Below the pieces are notes generated by a model, which made no database searches, had not been told where the DNA came from, and saw only the letters and a list, made by a program, of their open reading frames with translations. Positions 16,352-25,862 of a DNA stretch of 52,121 nt are shown here, piece by piece; positions within the stretch are counted from its first letter, which is position 1, and every line of letters begins with the position of its first letter. The stretch is from an uncultured Opitutaceae bacterium (GTDB lineage Bacteria > Verrucomicrobiota > Verrucomicrobiia > Opitutales > Opitutaceae): contig CALFNN010000094.1 of assembly GCA_937902925.1 (NCBI GenBank), forward strand, positions 1-52,121. Direction: 5' to 3'. Both the position numbers and the translations under genes were made by a program.

Positions 16352-17638
16352 ATGAAATCCATTTTAGTCGTCGCCTTCGTTGCCCTGACGCTCGCCGCGC
16401 GCGCCGCCGATTCCGCCCCACTCCGCTTTGCCTTTGGCTCCGCGCCCGCCGCCGGTTTCACCGCGGTCGCGCCGGACATGAACTACAACAAGGAGCGCGG
16501 CTTCGGGTTCGAACCCGACGCCGCCGTGGTCGCCAACCCCCACGGCATCAGCAGCGACCAGCCGTTCTACTTTTCCGCCCGCGTCCCCGCCGAGGGCAAC
16601 TATCGCGTGACTGTGACCGTCGGCGATCCGCAGTCGGAGAGCACCACCACCATCAAGGCCGAGCTTCGCCGGCTCATGGTCGAAAAAATTCACACCGGCG
16701 CCGGGAAGTTCGCGACGGTCAGCTTCATCGTGAATACCCGCACGCCGCACATCGCCGCCACCGGCGACATCAAGGCGGGCGAAGTCCGGCTGAAATCTCC
16801 TCGCGAAAGCACCATGGAGGCCTGGGCGTGGGACGACGCCCTCACGCTCGAGTTCAACAACTCCCATCCCGCCGTCTCGACTATCGAGATCGCCAGGGTC
16901 GACGTGCCCACGGTTTTTCTCATCGGCGATTCGACGGTCTGCGACCAGCCGCGCGAACCGTATTCGAGCTGGGGCCAGTCGCTCACAAGGTTTTTCAAGC
17001 CCGACATCGCGATCGCGAACCACGGCGAGTCCGGTGAAACCTATCGCGACTCCATCGGCCGCCGCCGCCTCGACAAGATGCTCAGCGTGATGAAACCGGG
17101 CGATTACATGGTCATGCAGTTCGGCCACAACGACCAGAAGGAGCGCGGCCCGGGCATGGGGCCGTTCCTCAATTACAAGGCGGAGATCAAGGTTCACGTC
17201 GACGCCGTCCGCGCGCACGGCGGCACGCCGGTCATCGTCTCGCCGATGGAGCGCCGCAATTACAACCCCGACGGGACGTTCCGGCCGACGCTGGCCGACT
17301 ATGCCGAGGCGGCGCGTCAGGCGGCACAGGAACTCGGCGTGGCGTTCATCGATCTCAACGCGATGAGCATGCGGTTCTACGGCGCTCTCGGCAAGGACCA
17401 GGCCTACCTCGCCTTCGCCGGCACCGGCCTCCAGCGCGACGCCACGCACCACGACAACTACGGCAGCTACGAACTCGCGAAGTGCATTGCGGAGGGCATC
17501 CGCGACAATCACCTCCCGCTCGCCCGCCACCTTGTCGACGATTTCACTGGCTTCGACCCCGCGCATCCGGACGATGTCGACACCTTCGCGTTGCCGCCGA
17601 GTCCCCAGTTCACAAATCAGCGTCCCCTCGGCGACTGA
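16352..17638 (+). CDS. Exported rhamnogalacturonan acetylesterase (CE12, SGNH), copy 2
   Basis: 428 residues, a tandem paralog of the preceding gene. Signal peptide MKSILVVAFVALTLAARA, then the galactose-binding-like domain (FAFGSAPAAGFTAVAPD, GNYRVTVTVGD, LTLEFNNSHPAV), then the SGNH esterase with GDST (Ser194), NHGESGET, QFGHND and DATHHDNYGSYE. The two copies differ mainly in the domain linker and the middle of the hydrolase, as expected for duplicates that split substrates or positions (O-2 versus O-3 acetyls of galacturonate is one possibility, not shown). It is followed 15 bases later by the GH43-like gene. Confidence 0.92.
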   Translation: MKSILVVAFVALTLAARAADSAPLRFAFGSAPAAGFTAVAPDMNYNKERGFGFEPDAAVVANPHGISSDQPFYFSARVPAEGNYRVTVTVGDPQSESTTTIKAELRRLMVEKIHTGAGKFATVSFIVNTRTPHIAATGDIKAGEVRLKSPRESTMEAWAWDDALTLEFNNSHPAVSTIEIARVDVPTVFLIGDSTVCDQPREPYSSWGQSLTRFFKPDIAIANHGESGETYRDSIGRRRLDKMLSVMKPGDYMVMQFGHNDQKERGPGMGPFLNYKAEIKVHVDAVRAHGGTPVIVSPMERRNYNPDGTFRPTLADYAEAARQAAQELGVAFIDLNAMSMRFYGALGKDQAYLAFAGTGLQRDATHHDNYGSYELAKCIAEGIRDNHLPLARHLVDDFTGFDPAHPDDVDTFALPPSPQFTNQRPLGD

Positions 17639-17653
17639 ATTTAGCCAACCCTG

Positions 17654-18622
17654 ATGCACCCCCTCCGTCTCGTTTGCCTCGCCGCCGGCACTGCGCTCGC
17701 CGCCCACGCCGCCGATACCGCCTATCTCTTCACCTACTTTACCAAGAACGGCGAAGACGGCCTGCACCTCGCGTGGAGCGCCGACGGCTACAAGTGGGAA
17801 AAGCTCAATGACGGCAAAAGCTTCCTCGCACCCACGGTCGGCCGCTCGAAGCTCATGCGCGACCCGTGCGTCGTCTGCGGAGCCGACGGAACGTTTCGCA
17901 TGGTGTGGACTTCCGGTTGGAACGAAAACGACATCGGCTATGCCTCGACCCGGGATTTCATCACCTGGTCCCCGGAACAGGAAATTCCCGTGATGGCGTC
18001 CGAGCCGACCGTGCGCAACTCCTGGGCGCCGGAGATTCACTACGACGAAAAACGCTCTGAGTTCATCATTTTCTGGGCCTCGACGATTCCCGGCAAATTC
18101 ACCGAAACCGCCGGCGCGTCCGAGAGCGACTACAACCACCGGATCTACTTCACGACCACGAAGGACTTCGAGACCTTCGCGCCGACGAAACTTTTCTACG
18201 ATCCCGGCTTCAGCGTGATCGACGCCACCTTCCTGCACGCCGACGGCCACCACTATCTCATCGTCAAGGACGAGACGCGCAACCCGCCGAAGAAATACCT
18301 GCAGATCGCCGAGTGCGACGACCTGCAGGGCCCGTTCGGCCGGCTGTCGCCGCCGTTCACGCCGCCGGGCCTGTGGTCCGAGGGACCGACGGCGATCAAG
18401 ATCGGCGGCGACTACCTCGTTTATTTCGACGCCTATACCGCCCACCACTACGCCGCGATGTGCTCGCGCGACCTCAAGACGTGGGAGGACGTGACGGCGA
18501 AGATGAGTTTCCCCGACGAGGGCACGCCGGTTCGCCTGCGCCATGGCACCGTGATCGCCGTGCCTGCCGCTCTCGTGGCGAAATTGCGCGACCGGCCGGC
18601 CTCCTCCGCGACGGCGCACTGA
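17654..18622 (+). CDS. Exported GH43-like five-bladed propeller glycosidase
   Basis: 322 residues with a signal peptide (RLVCLAAGTALAAHA). The sequence reads as a five-bladed beta-propeller of the GH43/GH117/GH130 type: blade repeats TYFTKNGEDGLHLAWSADG, KLMRDPCVVCGADGTFRMVW, SWAPEIHYDEKRSEFIIFW, VIDATFLHADGHHYLIVKD and EGPTAIKIGGDYLVYFDAY. The RDP Asp, the Asp of IDATF and the Glu of EGPTA are placed like the catalytic trio of GH43 arabinofuranosidases/galactosidases. No accessory module is visible. Family membership is likely; substrate (arabinan or galactan side chains of rhamnogalacturonan is the contextual guess) is inference. Confidence 0.82.
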   Translation: MHPLRLVCLAAGTALAAHAADTAYLFTYFTKNGEDGLHLAWSADGYKWEKLNDGKSFLAPTVGRSKLMRDPCVVCGADGTFRMVWTSGWNENDIGYASTRDFITWSPEQEIPVMASEPTVRNSWAPEIHYDEKRSEFIIFWASTIPGKFTETAGASESDYNHRIYFTTTKDFETFAPTKLFYDPGFSVIDATFLHADGHHYLIVKDETRNPPKKYLQIAECDDLQGPFGRLSPPFTPPGLWSEGPTAIKIGGDYLVYFDAYTAHHYAAMCSRDLKTWEDVTAKMSFPDEGTPVRLRHGTVIAVPAALVAKLRDRPASSATAH

Positions 18623-18633
18623 ACCTTCGCCCG

Positions 18634-21051
18634 ATGTCCGACCACCCCTCCGGCGCTGCGCCGGCCACGCCCCGCTTTCTTCCCTTGCTGCTGCTGCTGT
18701 TCGTCGGCAGCGGCTGCGCCGCGCTGATCTACGAGATTGTGTGGTTCCAGCTCCTGCAATTCGTCATCGGGTCTTCCGCCGTTTCGCTCGGCGTGCTGCT
18801 GGGGACGTTCATGGGCGGCATGTGCGTCGGCAGCCTCGCGCTTTCCCGGATCGTCTCCGCGGCGCGGCACCCGCTGCGCGTTTATGCGCTGCTCGAGCTC
18901 GGCATCGCGGTCGGCGCGGTCGTCGTGCTGGTCGCGATGCCGGCGGTCGGCCGCCTGTATGTGTCGATGGTCGGCCACGGGCTGTCGGGCATTTTGCTGC
19001 GCGCCATCGTCTGCGTCTGCTGTCTTCTGCCGCCCACCGTCCTGATGGGCGCGACGCTGCCCGCGGTCGCCCGCTGGATCGAGACCACGCCGCGCGGTGT
19101 TTCCTGGCTGGGATTTTTTTACGGTGGCAACACCGCCGGCGCCGTCGGCGGCTGCCTGATCGCGGGATTCTATCTGCTGCGCGTCCACGACATGGCGTTC
19201 GCGACGTATTGCGCCGTCGCAATCAACATTGCCGTCGCATCCGTCGCACTCCTTGTCGCCCGCGCCACGCCGATCCAGGACCGTCCGCCGCGGCCGGCTT
19301 CCCCGCCGGGCGGGCCGGTCGTGCGCGACTGGCCGCCACTGGTCACGATCGCGTTGTCCGGACTGTGCGCGCTCGCCGCCGAGGTGATCTGGACGCGAAT
19401 TCTCTCCCTGATGATCGGCGCCACGGTCTACACGTTCTCGATCATCCTGGCCGTCTTTCTCGTCGGTCTCGGGCTCGGCAGCAGCGTCGGCTCCGGACTG
19501 GCCCGGGGTGTGGCGCGGCCGCGGATCGCGCTCGGCGTCTGCCAACTGCTGCAGGCGGCCGCGATCGCGTGGGCCGCCTATACGATGGCCCGGTCGCTGC
19601 CCTACTGGCCGGTGGATTCGTCGCTGGCCGCGAGTCCGTGGATCAAGTTCCAGTTCGACCTCGTCCGCTGCGCGTGGGCGATCCTGCCCGCGGCCATTCT
19701 GTGGGGTGCGAGTTTTCCGCTCGCCTTGGCGAGCATCGCCGCGCCCGGACAGGACCCGGCGCAACTCGTCGGCCGGGCCTACGCCGCCAACACCGTCGGT
19801 GCGATCGTCGGCGCGCTTTCCGCCAGTCTTCTCCTGATTCCCGGTGTCGGCACCCAGCACGCCCAACAGGTTTTGATGGCCATCTCCCTCGTCGGCGCCG
19901 CCTTCGCGCTTGCCCCGCGCGCGCTGACCGGCTGGGCCGTGCTGACGGCGGCGGCGGCCGCCGCGTTTTTTCTGGGCGACCGCGTGCCGCAGATTCCGTG
20001 GCAACTCGTCGCCTACGGCCGCCAGTTCGCGACGACCGACTATGGCGCCCACGCCCTCTACTTCGGCGAGGGCATGAACGCCTCGGTGGCCGTCTCGGAG
20101 ACCTCGGACGGCGTGCGTTACTTTCACGTCAGCGGCAAGACCGAGGCCTCCAGCATGCCGAAGGACATGCGGCTGCAGCGAATGCTCGGACACATCCCCG
20201 CCCTGCTCCACTCCAACCCGAAGTCCGTGCTCATCGTCGGCTGCGGCGCGGGCGTCACGTCCGGGTCGTTTGTGCTTTATCCTTCGATCGAGCGCATCGT
20301 CATCTGCGACATCGAGCCGCTCATCCCCCGTTTCATCGCCCCGTATTTCAAGACGGAAAACTACGATGTGATCCACGACCGGCGCGTGCAGATCGTCTAC
20401 GATGACGCGCGGCACTTCGTGGCCACGACCCGCGAGAAATTCGACATCATCACCTCCGATCCGATTCACCCGTGGGTGAAAGGCTCCGCCGTGCTCTACT
20501 CGAAGGAGTATTTCGAACTCTGCCGGCAGCGGTTGAAACCCGGCGGTTTTCTCACGCAGTGGGTGCCATTCTACGAGAGCGACCGCGCGGTCGTGCAGAC
20601 CGAGATCGCCACTTTCTTCTCCGCTTTTCCCGAAGGCACGATCTGGGGCAACGACGACGAGGGCTACGGCTACGACACCGTGATGCTGGGCCAGGCCGAA
20701 CCGCTGCGGATCGATGTCGACGCCCTCCAGCGTCGCCTCGAGCAACCGGACCTCGCCGCCGTGCGGCATTCGCTCACGAATCTCGGCCTCGGCTCGGCCC
20801 AGGAACTGTTGTCCACTTACGCCGGGCGCCTCTCCGATTTGCGCTCCTGGCTCGCGCCCGCCGAGATCAACCGCGATCGCAGCCTGCGCCTGCAATACCT
20901 CGCCGGCATGCAGCTCAATTCCAGCAAGGGCTCCGCCGCCTACGGGGAGATGCTCAACTACCGCCACTACCCCGCGGACATCTTTCAGGCCTCCGAGCGC
21001 TCCGGCAATCTCCTCCGCGACGCACTCGAGAGTCCCGCGAAGAGCCCGTGA
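18634..21051 (+). CDS. Membrane protein fused to spermidine synthase-like domain
   Basis: 805 residues from the ATG at 18634, 11 bases after the GH43-like stop. The first about 470 residues hold many hydrophobic helices, an MFS-like membrane region typical of fused spermidine synthases (first helix FLPLLLLLFVGSGCAALIYEIVWF). The C-terminal part is a Rossmann methyltransferase-fold polyamine synthase-like domain with the nucleotide-binding loop VLIVGCGAGVTSG near residue 532, an acidic VICDIEPL segment and FDIITSDPIHPW. Such fusions are common in Verrucomicrobia and other phyla, and true aminopropyltransferase activity has rarely been shown. No link to polysaccharide breakdown is evident, so its place inside the array is odd. 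Confidence 0.85.
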   Translation: MSDHPSGAAPATPRFLPLLLLLFVGSGCAALIYEIVWFQLLQFVIGSSAVSLGVLLGTFMGGMCVGSLALSRIVSAARHPLRVYALLELGIAVGAVVVLVAMPAVGRLYVSMVGHGLSGILLRAIVCVCCLLPPTVLMGATLPAVARWIETTPRGVSWLGFFYGGNTAGAVGGCLIAGFYLLRVHDMAFATYCAVAINIAVASVALLVARATPIQDRPPRPASPPGGPVVRDWPPLVTIALSGLCALAAEVIWTRILSLMIGATVYTFSIILAVFLVGLGLGSSVGSGLARGVARPRIALGVCQLLQAAAIAWAAYTMARSLPYWPVDSSLAASPWIKFQFDLVRCAWAILPAAILWGASFPLALASIAAPGQDPAQLVGRAYAANTVGAIVGALSASLLLIPGVGTQHAQQVLMAISLVGAAFALAPRALTGWAVLTAAAAAAFFLGDRVPQIPWQLVAYGRQFATTDYGAHALYFGEGMNASVAVSETSDGVRYFHVSGKTEASSMPKDMRLQRMLGHIPALLHSNPKSVLIVGCGAGVTSGSFVLYPSIERIVICDIEPLIPRFIAPYFKTENYDVIHDRRVQIVYDDARHFVATTREKFDIITSDPIHPWVKGSAVLYSKEYFELCRQRLKPGGFLTQWVPFYESDRAVVQTEIATFFSAFPEGTIWGNDDEGYGYDTVMLGQAEPLRIDVDALQRRLEQPDLAAVRHSLTNLGLGSAQELLSTYAGRLSDLRSWLAPAEINRDRSLRLQYLAGMQLNSSKGSAAYGEMLNYRHYPADIFQASERSGNLLRDALESPAKSP

Positions 21052-21198
21052 CGAAACAGCCGGGCGCGCGCCGCGGATACGTCTGCGCACGATTTTAAAA
21101 AGATCGGCTCGAAGAACGGCCGCCGGCCGCCTAGAAGATTCCTCCCCGGGAATTCCGCGCCACCCGTCGCCCCACGGATTCTCCAACCTCCATCCGCC

Positions 21199-23802
21199 AT
21201 GAACCCCTCCCTCCATCCCGCCCGAGTCATCCGCATCGTCGCCGGCGTCCTGCTGGCTGGCGCGAGCCTGGCGGCCGCCCTGCCGGCGGCTGAGTCCGCC
21301 GCGTCCGTGCGGGAGCGAACGTCGTTCAATGCCGACTGGCGTTTTGCGAAGGGCGATCCCGCCGGCACCGGCGACGCACTCAGCTACGCGAACCTCAAGG
21401 ATTGGATCATGCTCACCGGCGACAATCTCCTCAACGCCGGCGCCGTCCGGCCCGCGCGTCCCCCCGGCGACCCCGGCGCCGACGTCGCGTGCACGCAGCC
21501 GGCGTTCGACGACAGCGCGTGGCGCCGGCTCGACCTGCCGCACGACTGGGCCATCGAGGGACCGTTCATCCCGCCGACGGAGCCCGGCTCCGACGGCGCG
21601 ACCGGCCGGCTGCCGTGGGCGGGCGTCGGCTGGTATCGGAAACATTTTTCGCTCGCCGCCGATGACGCCGCCCGCCGCGTCTTTCTCGATTTCGATGGCG
21701 CGATGTCCTACGCCGAGGTCTGGTGCAACGGCCAGTTCGCCGGCGGCTGGCCCTATGGCTATTCATCGTGGCGCGTCGATCTCACGCCCTATGCCAGGCC
21801 CGGCGCCGACAACGTTCTCGCCGTCCGCCTCGACAACCCGCCCCAGTCCTCCCGCTGGTATCCGGGCGCGGGAATCTACCGCAACGTCTGGCTCGTCAAG
21901 ACCTCGCCCGTGCACGTTGCGCAGTGGGGCACGTTCGTCACCACGCCGGTCGTCGGCCCCGACCTCGCCACCGCGAACATCGACGTCGTCGTGCAAAACG
22001 ACACGGCCGCCGCCGCCAACGTGCTCGTCGGCACGAGTGTTTTCGTGGCCGATGGCGAGGGCCGCCCGACGGGCGATGCGGTCGTCACGACGACACCGGT
22101 CGCGCCCCGTGGCCGCGGCATCGCTGCCGGCAAACAATCCATGGTTTCGCAAAACCTGCCGATCGCCCACCCGAAGCTGTGGAGCCTGAAAACTCCGCAG
22201 CGTTACGTCGCGGTCACCACGGTCACGCAGGACGGACACCCCGTCGACCGCTACGAGACGCCGTTCGGCATTCGCACGATTCAGTTCACGGCGGACAATG
22301 GTTTCCTGCTCAACGGCGAGCGCGTGCCGCTCAACGGCGTTTGCGACCACCACGATCTCGGCGCGCTCGGTTCCGCCGTGAACTTCCGCGCGCTCCAGCG
22401 CCAGCTCGAGATTCTCCACGCCATGGGCTGCAACGCGATTCGCACCAGCCACAACCCGCCGACCCCCGAGCTGCTCGAGCTCGCCGACCGCATGGGTTTC
22501 GTGATCATGGACGAGGCGTTCGATTGCTGGGCGCGCCAGAAGCGGCCGGGCGACTACCACCTGGTCTTCGCCGACTGGCACGAGAAGGACCTGCGCGCGC
22601 TCATCCGCCGCGACCGCAACCACCCGTCCGTCGTGCTCTGGAGCATCGGCAACGAGATCCCCGAGCAGGGCTCGCCCGAGGGCTGGAAGCTCGCCACCCA
22701 TCTGGCCGGCATCGTCCGCGAGGAGGATCGGACGCGCCCGATCACCTCCGCGTTCAACAACGCCGACTCGGGCTACAACGGCTTCCAGACCGCCGTCGAC
22801 GTCGTCGGCTTCAACTATCGCGCCTTCGAGTATGCCAATTTCCGCAAGGCCGACGCCGCGCAGCCGTTGATCGGGACCGAGACCGCCTCGTGCGTCAGCT
22901 CGCGCGGCGAGTATTTTTTCCCGGTCGTGGACGACAAGCTCCAGGGCCGCGCCAACCACCAGGTGAGCAGCTACGACCTCTACGCGCCGCGCTGGGCCTG
23001 GCCGCCCGACGTGGAATTTCGCGGGCTCGACGAGAATCCGTTCGTGGGCGGCGAGTTTGTCTGGACCGGCTTCGACTACATCGGCGAGCCGACGCCCTAC
23101 GGCACGCGCAACGATCCCGCGCGCAGCTCCTACTTCGGCATCATCGACCTCGCGGGTTTTCCGAAGGACCGCTACTACATCTACCAGGCCCGCTGGCGGC
23201 CGGACCTGCCGATGGCGCACATCCTGCCGCACTGGAACTGGCCCGATCGCGTCGGCGCGGTCACCCCGGTGCACGTCTACACGTCCGGCGACGAGGCCGA
23301 ATTGTTTCTCAACGGCCAGTCGCTCGGCCGCAAAAAGCGCGGTCCCCTCGAATACCGCCTCCGCTGGGACGACGTGAAATACACGCCCGGTGAACTGCAC
23401 GTCGTCGCCTACAAGAATGGCGCGAAATGGGCCGAGGACACCGTGCGCACCACTGGCGCCGCAGCAAAGCTCACCCTCGCCGCGGATCGAGCCACGTTGC
23501 GCGCCGACGGCAGCGATCTCTCGTTCATCACGGTGACGATCGCCGACAAGGACGGATTGCTCGTCCCGCGCTCGAGCAACCGCGTGAAGTTCGAACTCTC
23601 CGGCCCCGGCGAAATCGTCGCGACCGACAACGGCGACGCCACGAGCTTCGAGTCGTTTCAGTCGCCCGAGCGCAACGCCTACAACGGCCTTGCGCTCGTC
23701 ATCGTCCGCACCCAGGCCGGCGTCGCGGGCTCGCTCACCCTGAAGGCGAGCAGCGACGGTCTCGCCGGCGCCACCGTCACCCTGAACAGCATTGCCCCAT
23801 GA
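21199..23802 (+). CDS. Exported GH2 beta-galactosidase-like enzyme
   Basis: 867 residues. Signal peptide (RIVAGVLLAGASLAAALPA), then the GH2 sugar-binding jelly roll (TSFNADWRFAKGD, LPHDWAIEGPF, VRLDNPPQSSRWYPGAGIYRNVWL), an immunoglobulin-like domain and the TIM barrel. SIGNE gives the acid/base Glu486; IGTETAS gives the nucleophile Glu561. C-terminal beta domains of the DUF4982 and invasin/Big type follow. This layout fits exported beta-galactosidases acting on plant or algal galactans rather than lactose. Its stop overlaps the ATG of the third CE12 gene (ATGA), so the two are translated together, which points to galactosylated, acetylated rhamnogalacturonan side chains. Confidence 0.92.
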   Translation: MNPSLHPARVIRIVAGVLLAGASLAAALPAAESAASVRERTSFNADWRFAKGDPAGTGDALSYANLKDWIMLTGDNLLNAGAVRPARPPGDPGADVACTQPAFDDSAWRRLDLPHDWAIEGPFIPPTEPGSDGATGRLPWAGVGWYRKHFSLAADDAARRVFLDFDGAMSYAEVWCNGQFAGGWPYGYSSWRVDLTPYARPGADNVLAVRLDNPPQSSRWYPGAGIYRNVWLVKTSPVHVAQWGTFVTTPVVGPDLATANIDVVVQNDTAAAANVLVGTSVFVADGEGRPTGDAVVTTTPVAPRGRGIAAGKQSMVSQNLPIAHPKLWSLKTPQRYVAVTTVTQDGHPVDRYETPFGIRTIQFTADNGFLLNGERVPLNGVCDHHDLGALGSAVNFRALQRQLEILHAMGCNAIRTSHNPPTPELLELADRMGFVIMDEAFDCWARQKRPGDYHLVFADWHEKDLRALIRRDRNHPSVVLWSIGNEIPEQGSPEGWKLATHLAGIVREEDRTRPITSAFNNADSGYNGFQTAVDVVGFNYRAFEYANFRKADAAQPLIGTETASCVSSRGEYFFPVVDDKLQGRANHQVSSYDLYAPRWAWPPDVEFRGLDENPFVGGEFVWTGFDYIGEPTPYGTRNDPARSSYFGIIDLAGFPKDRYYIYQARWRPDLPMAHILPHWNWPDRVGAVTPVHVYTSGDEAELFLNGQSLGRKKRGPLEYRLRWDDVKYTPGELHVVAYKNGAKWAEDTVRTTGAAAKLTLAADRATLRADGSDLSFITVTIADKDGLLVPRSSNRVKFELSGPGEIVATDNGDATSFESFQSPERNAYNGLALVIVRTQAGVAGSLTLKASSDGLAGATVTLNSIAP

Positions 23803-24680
23803 AGTCGCGCGTCCCGTTGCTCGGCCTGTTCCTCGCGGTGGTCTCGTCGTTGTCCGCCCAGCCCGCGACTCCGCCACCGACGCGCGGGCGCGCGCCGGCA
23901 GAGGCGGCGCTGAACCCCGCGCTCCCGACGCTGTTCATCGCCGGCGATTCCACCGCGGCGCGCGCCGGCGGCAACGCGCCCAACCAGGGCTGGGGCGTGC
24001 CGTTCGCCGACTACTTCGACACGACGAAAATCAACCTCGCCAATCGCGCCCGCGGCGGCCGCAGCAGCCGCACGTTCATCACCGAGGGCTGGTGGGAACG
24101 ACTGCTCGCCGAGGTCAAACCGGGCGACTTCGTGCTCATTCAATTCGGTCACAACGACAATGGCGGCATCAACGAGGAACCGCCGGGCTCGAAATTCCCC
24201 CTCCGCGCCCGCGGCACGATTCCCGGCCTCGGCGGGGAGTCGCAGGAGATCGACAACGTCGTCACGAAGAAGCACGAGGTCGTCCACACCTTCGGCTGGT
24301 ATATGCGCCGGATGATCGCCGACGTGCAGGCGAAGCACGCCCATCCGATCGTCGTGACACTGACAGTGCGCGACGAATGGTCGGACGGAAAAATCGAGCG
24401 CGGCCCCGGCCCCTACAGCCAGTGGTCCCGCGAGATCGCGAAAGCCGCCGGCGTGCCGTTGGTCGATCTCACCAAATACGCCGCCGATTACTATGAGAAA
24501 CTCGGTCGGGAAAAGGTGGACGAGTTTTTTCCGAACCGGCTGCGCAAGGACACCACTCACTTCACCGCGGCCGCCGCCGACCTTAACGCCGCGTTCGTCG
24601 TCGCCGGCTTGAAAGAGCTGCCGGGGAATCCCTTCGCCGCCTCCCTGTCCGCGAAGGGCCGCGCCGTTTCCCAGCCCTAG
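23799..24680 (+). CDS. Exported rhamnogalacturonan acetylesterase (CE12-like, SGNH), copy 3, single domain
   Basis: 293 residues from the ATG at 23799, which overlaps the GH2 stop by 4 bases. Signal peptide MKSRVPLLGLFLAVVSSLSA, a short Pro/Arg/Ala-rich linker, then the SGNH hydrolase: GDST (Ser51), the NRARGGRSSRTF Gly block, IQFGHND and a DTTHF Asp-His block. Unlike copies 1 and 2 it lacks the N-terminal galactose-binding domain. The inserted segment GTIPGLGGESQEIDN after the Asn block is typical of this subgroup. Probably deacetylates rhamnogalacturonan oligomers. It is the last clear carbohydrate gene of the array. Confidence 0.9.
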   Translation: MKSRVPLLGLFLAVVSSLSAQPATPPPTRGRAPAEAALNPALPTLFIAGDSTAARAGGNAPNQGWGVPFADYFDTTKINLANRARGGRSSRTFITEGWWERLLAEVKPGDFVLIQFGHNDNGGINEEPPGSKFPLRARGTIPGLGGESQEIDNVVTKKHEVVHTFGWYMRRMIADVQAKHAHPIVVTLTVRDEWSDGKIERGPGPYSQWSREIAKAAGVPLVDLTKYAADYYEKLGREKVDEFFPNRLRKDTTHFTAAAADLNAAFVVAGLKELPGNPFAASLSAKGRAVSQP

Positions 24681-24746
24681 CGGACCGGACACCGCGGCGT
24701 AACCGCCAGCCCGACGAGCGATGTCGATTTTTGCGGCAAACCGGAG

Positions 24747-25859
24747 ATGAGAATTCCCTTCTTCCTTTTCACCTCGTCCTGCCTGCTCTGCGCCCTGCCT
24801 GCCGCGGAACCGGACGAGATGGAGCGCCCGCTGCCGGCCGAAAACAGCCATCCCGGCGGATTCGTATTCTCGTTGTTGCCGAAGTCGTTTCAGCGGCATC
24901 CCTCCGTCGATTTTAACGTCATCACCGAGATGACAGCCGAGGGGAAGAAATTCCCGAAGCCGACCTCCCGGCAGCCGATTTATTATGTCGAGCAACCGGG
25001 CCGGTTCACGCAGATGGGCACGGAGTCGCCCGCCAACGAGCATCCGCCGCCGATCGCGGACCTCGAACGCGCCATGCAAAAGGCCCTTGCCACCAATGGC
25101 TATCTGGCCGGCCGCGAAGCCGCCCCGGCGCCGCGCCTGCTCGTGGTTTTCAATTTCGGATCGTTCGCGCGGTTCTCGACCGGCATGGAAGAGGCGGAGC
25201 AGGAGGCCGAGGCCGAGCAGGCTTACGAGGAGGCGATTTCGCAGCAGCCTCCGCCAAACCCGCCACCCGATCCGCCCGAGGGCGCCCAACTGAGCCCCGA
25301 CACGGCCGACCAGTTGCTGCCTTACGTGATGGCGGATGTCGCCAAGCGGCGCGACGTGCTCGAACGCGCGTCGCTGGTCGCCGGCGCGAAGTTTGCCAAG
25401 GAATTCGGTGATGCCATCGAGCAGGAAATCCAATACCGGCAGTCGCACGCCGGTTTCGGGCCGCCCGAGGAAGACCCCGCCAGCCCGTTCAACCTGTTCC
25501 GCAATCGCAACGAGAAGCTCGTCTATTTCGTCGAGGAATCGTTCAGCAGTTGCTACTTCGTGATCGCCTCCGCTTACGACTACGCCGCCATGGGCCGCGG
25601 CCAGCGCGTCCTCCTGTGGCGCACCAAGATGACCGTGAACTCGCTCGGCATCTCGATGACGGAATCGCTGCCCTCGCTCATCGTGAGCGCCGGGCCGTAT
25701 CTCGGTCGTGAAATGAACGAGGCGGCCGTCATGACGCGGCGAATTTCCCGCGAGGGCCATGTCGAAATCGGCACCCCGACGGTGGTTGACGACAACGCTG
25801 CCGTTGCCGCGCCAAAGCCGGCGACCAGCGACAAATCGCCGGCGCCCGCGAAACCGTGA
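24747..25859 (+). CDS. Exported protein of unknown function
   Basis: 370 residues. The N-terminus MRIPFFLFTSSCLLCALPAA is a signal peptide, possibly of lipoprotein type given the Cys near its end, but no clean lipobox is present. About residues 140-185 are acidic and then proline-rich (EEAEQEAEAEQAYEEA followed by PPPNPPPDPPEG), which looks like a linker between two folded parts. The C-terminal part includes VEESFSSCYFVIASAYDYAAM and LLWRTKMTVNS. I do not recognise the family. It follows the third CE12 gene by 66 bases and ends 3 bases before the convergent dGTPase stop. Any link to the carbohydrate array is unproven. Confidence 0.75.
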   Translation: MRIPFFLFTSSCLLCALPAAEPDEMERPLPAENSHPGGFVFSLLPKSFQRHPSVDFNVITEMTAEGKKFPKPTSRQPIYYVEQPGRFTQMGTESPANEHPPPIADLERAMQKALATNGYLAGREAAPAPRLLVVFNFGSFARFSTGMEEAEQEAEAEQAYEEAISQQPPPNPPPDPPEGAQLSPDTADQLLPYVMADVAKRRDVLERASLVAGAKFAKEFGDAIEQEIQYRQSHAGFGPPEEDPASPFNLFRNRNEKLVYFVEESFSSCYFVIASAYDYAAMGRGQRVLLWRTKMTVNSLGISMTESLPSLIVSAGPYLGREMNEAAVMTRRISREGHVEIGTPTVVDDNAAVAAPKPATSDKSPAPAKP

Positions 25860-25862
25860 GCG

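Noticed and set aside
18448-21645. A 1065-codon minus-strand frame opposite the membrane-spermidine synthase gene and GH2 start
   Set aside because: Same reason: it is compositionally a shadow, spans two genes and an intergenic gap, and has no domain.
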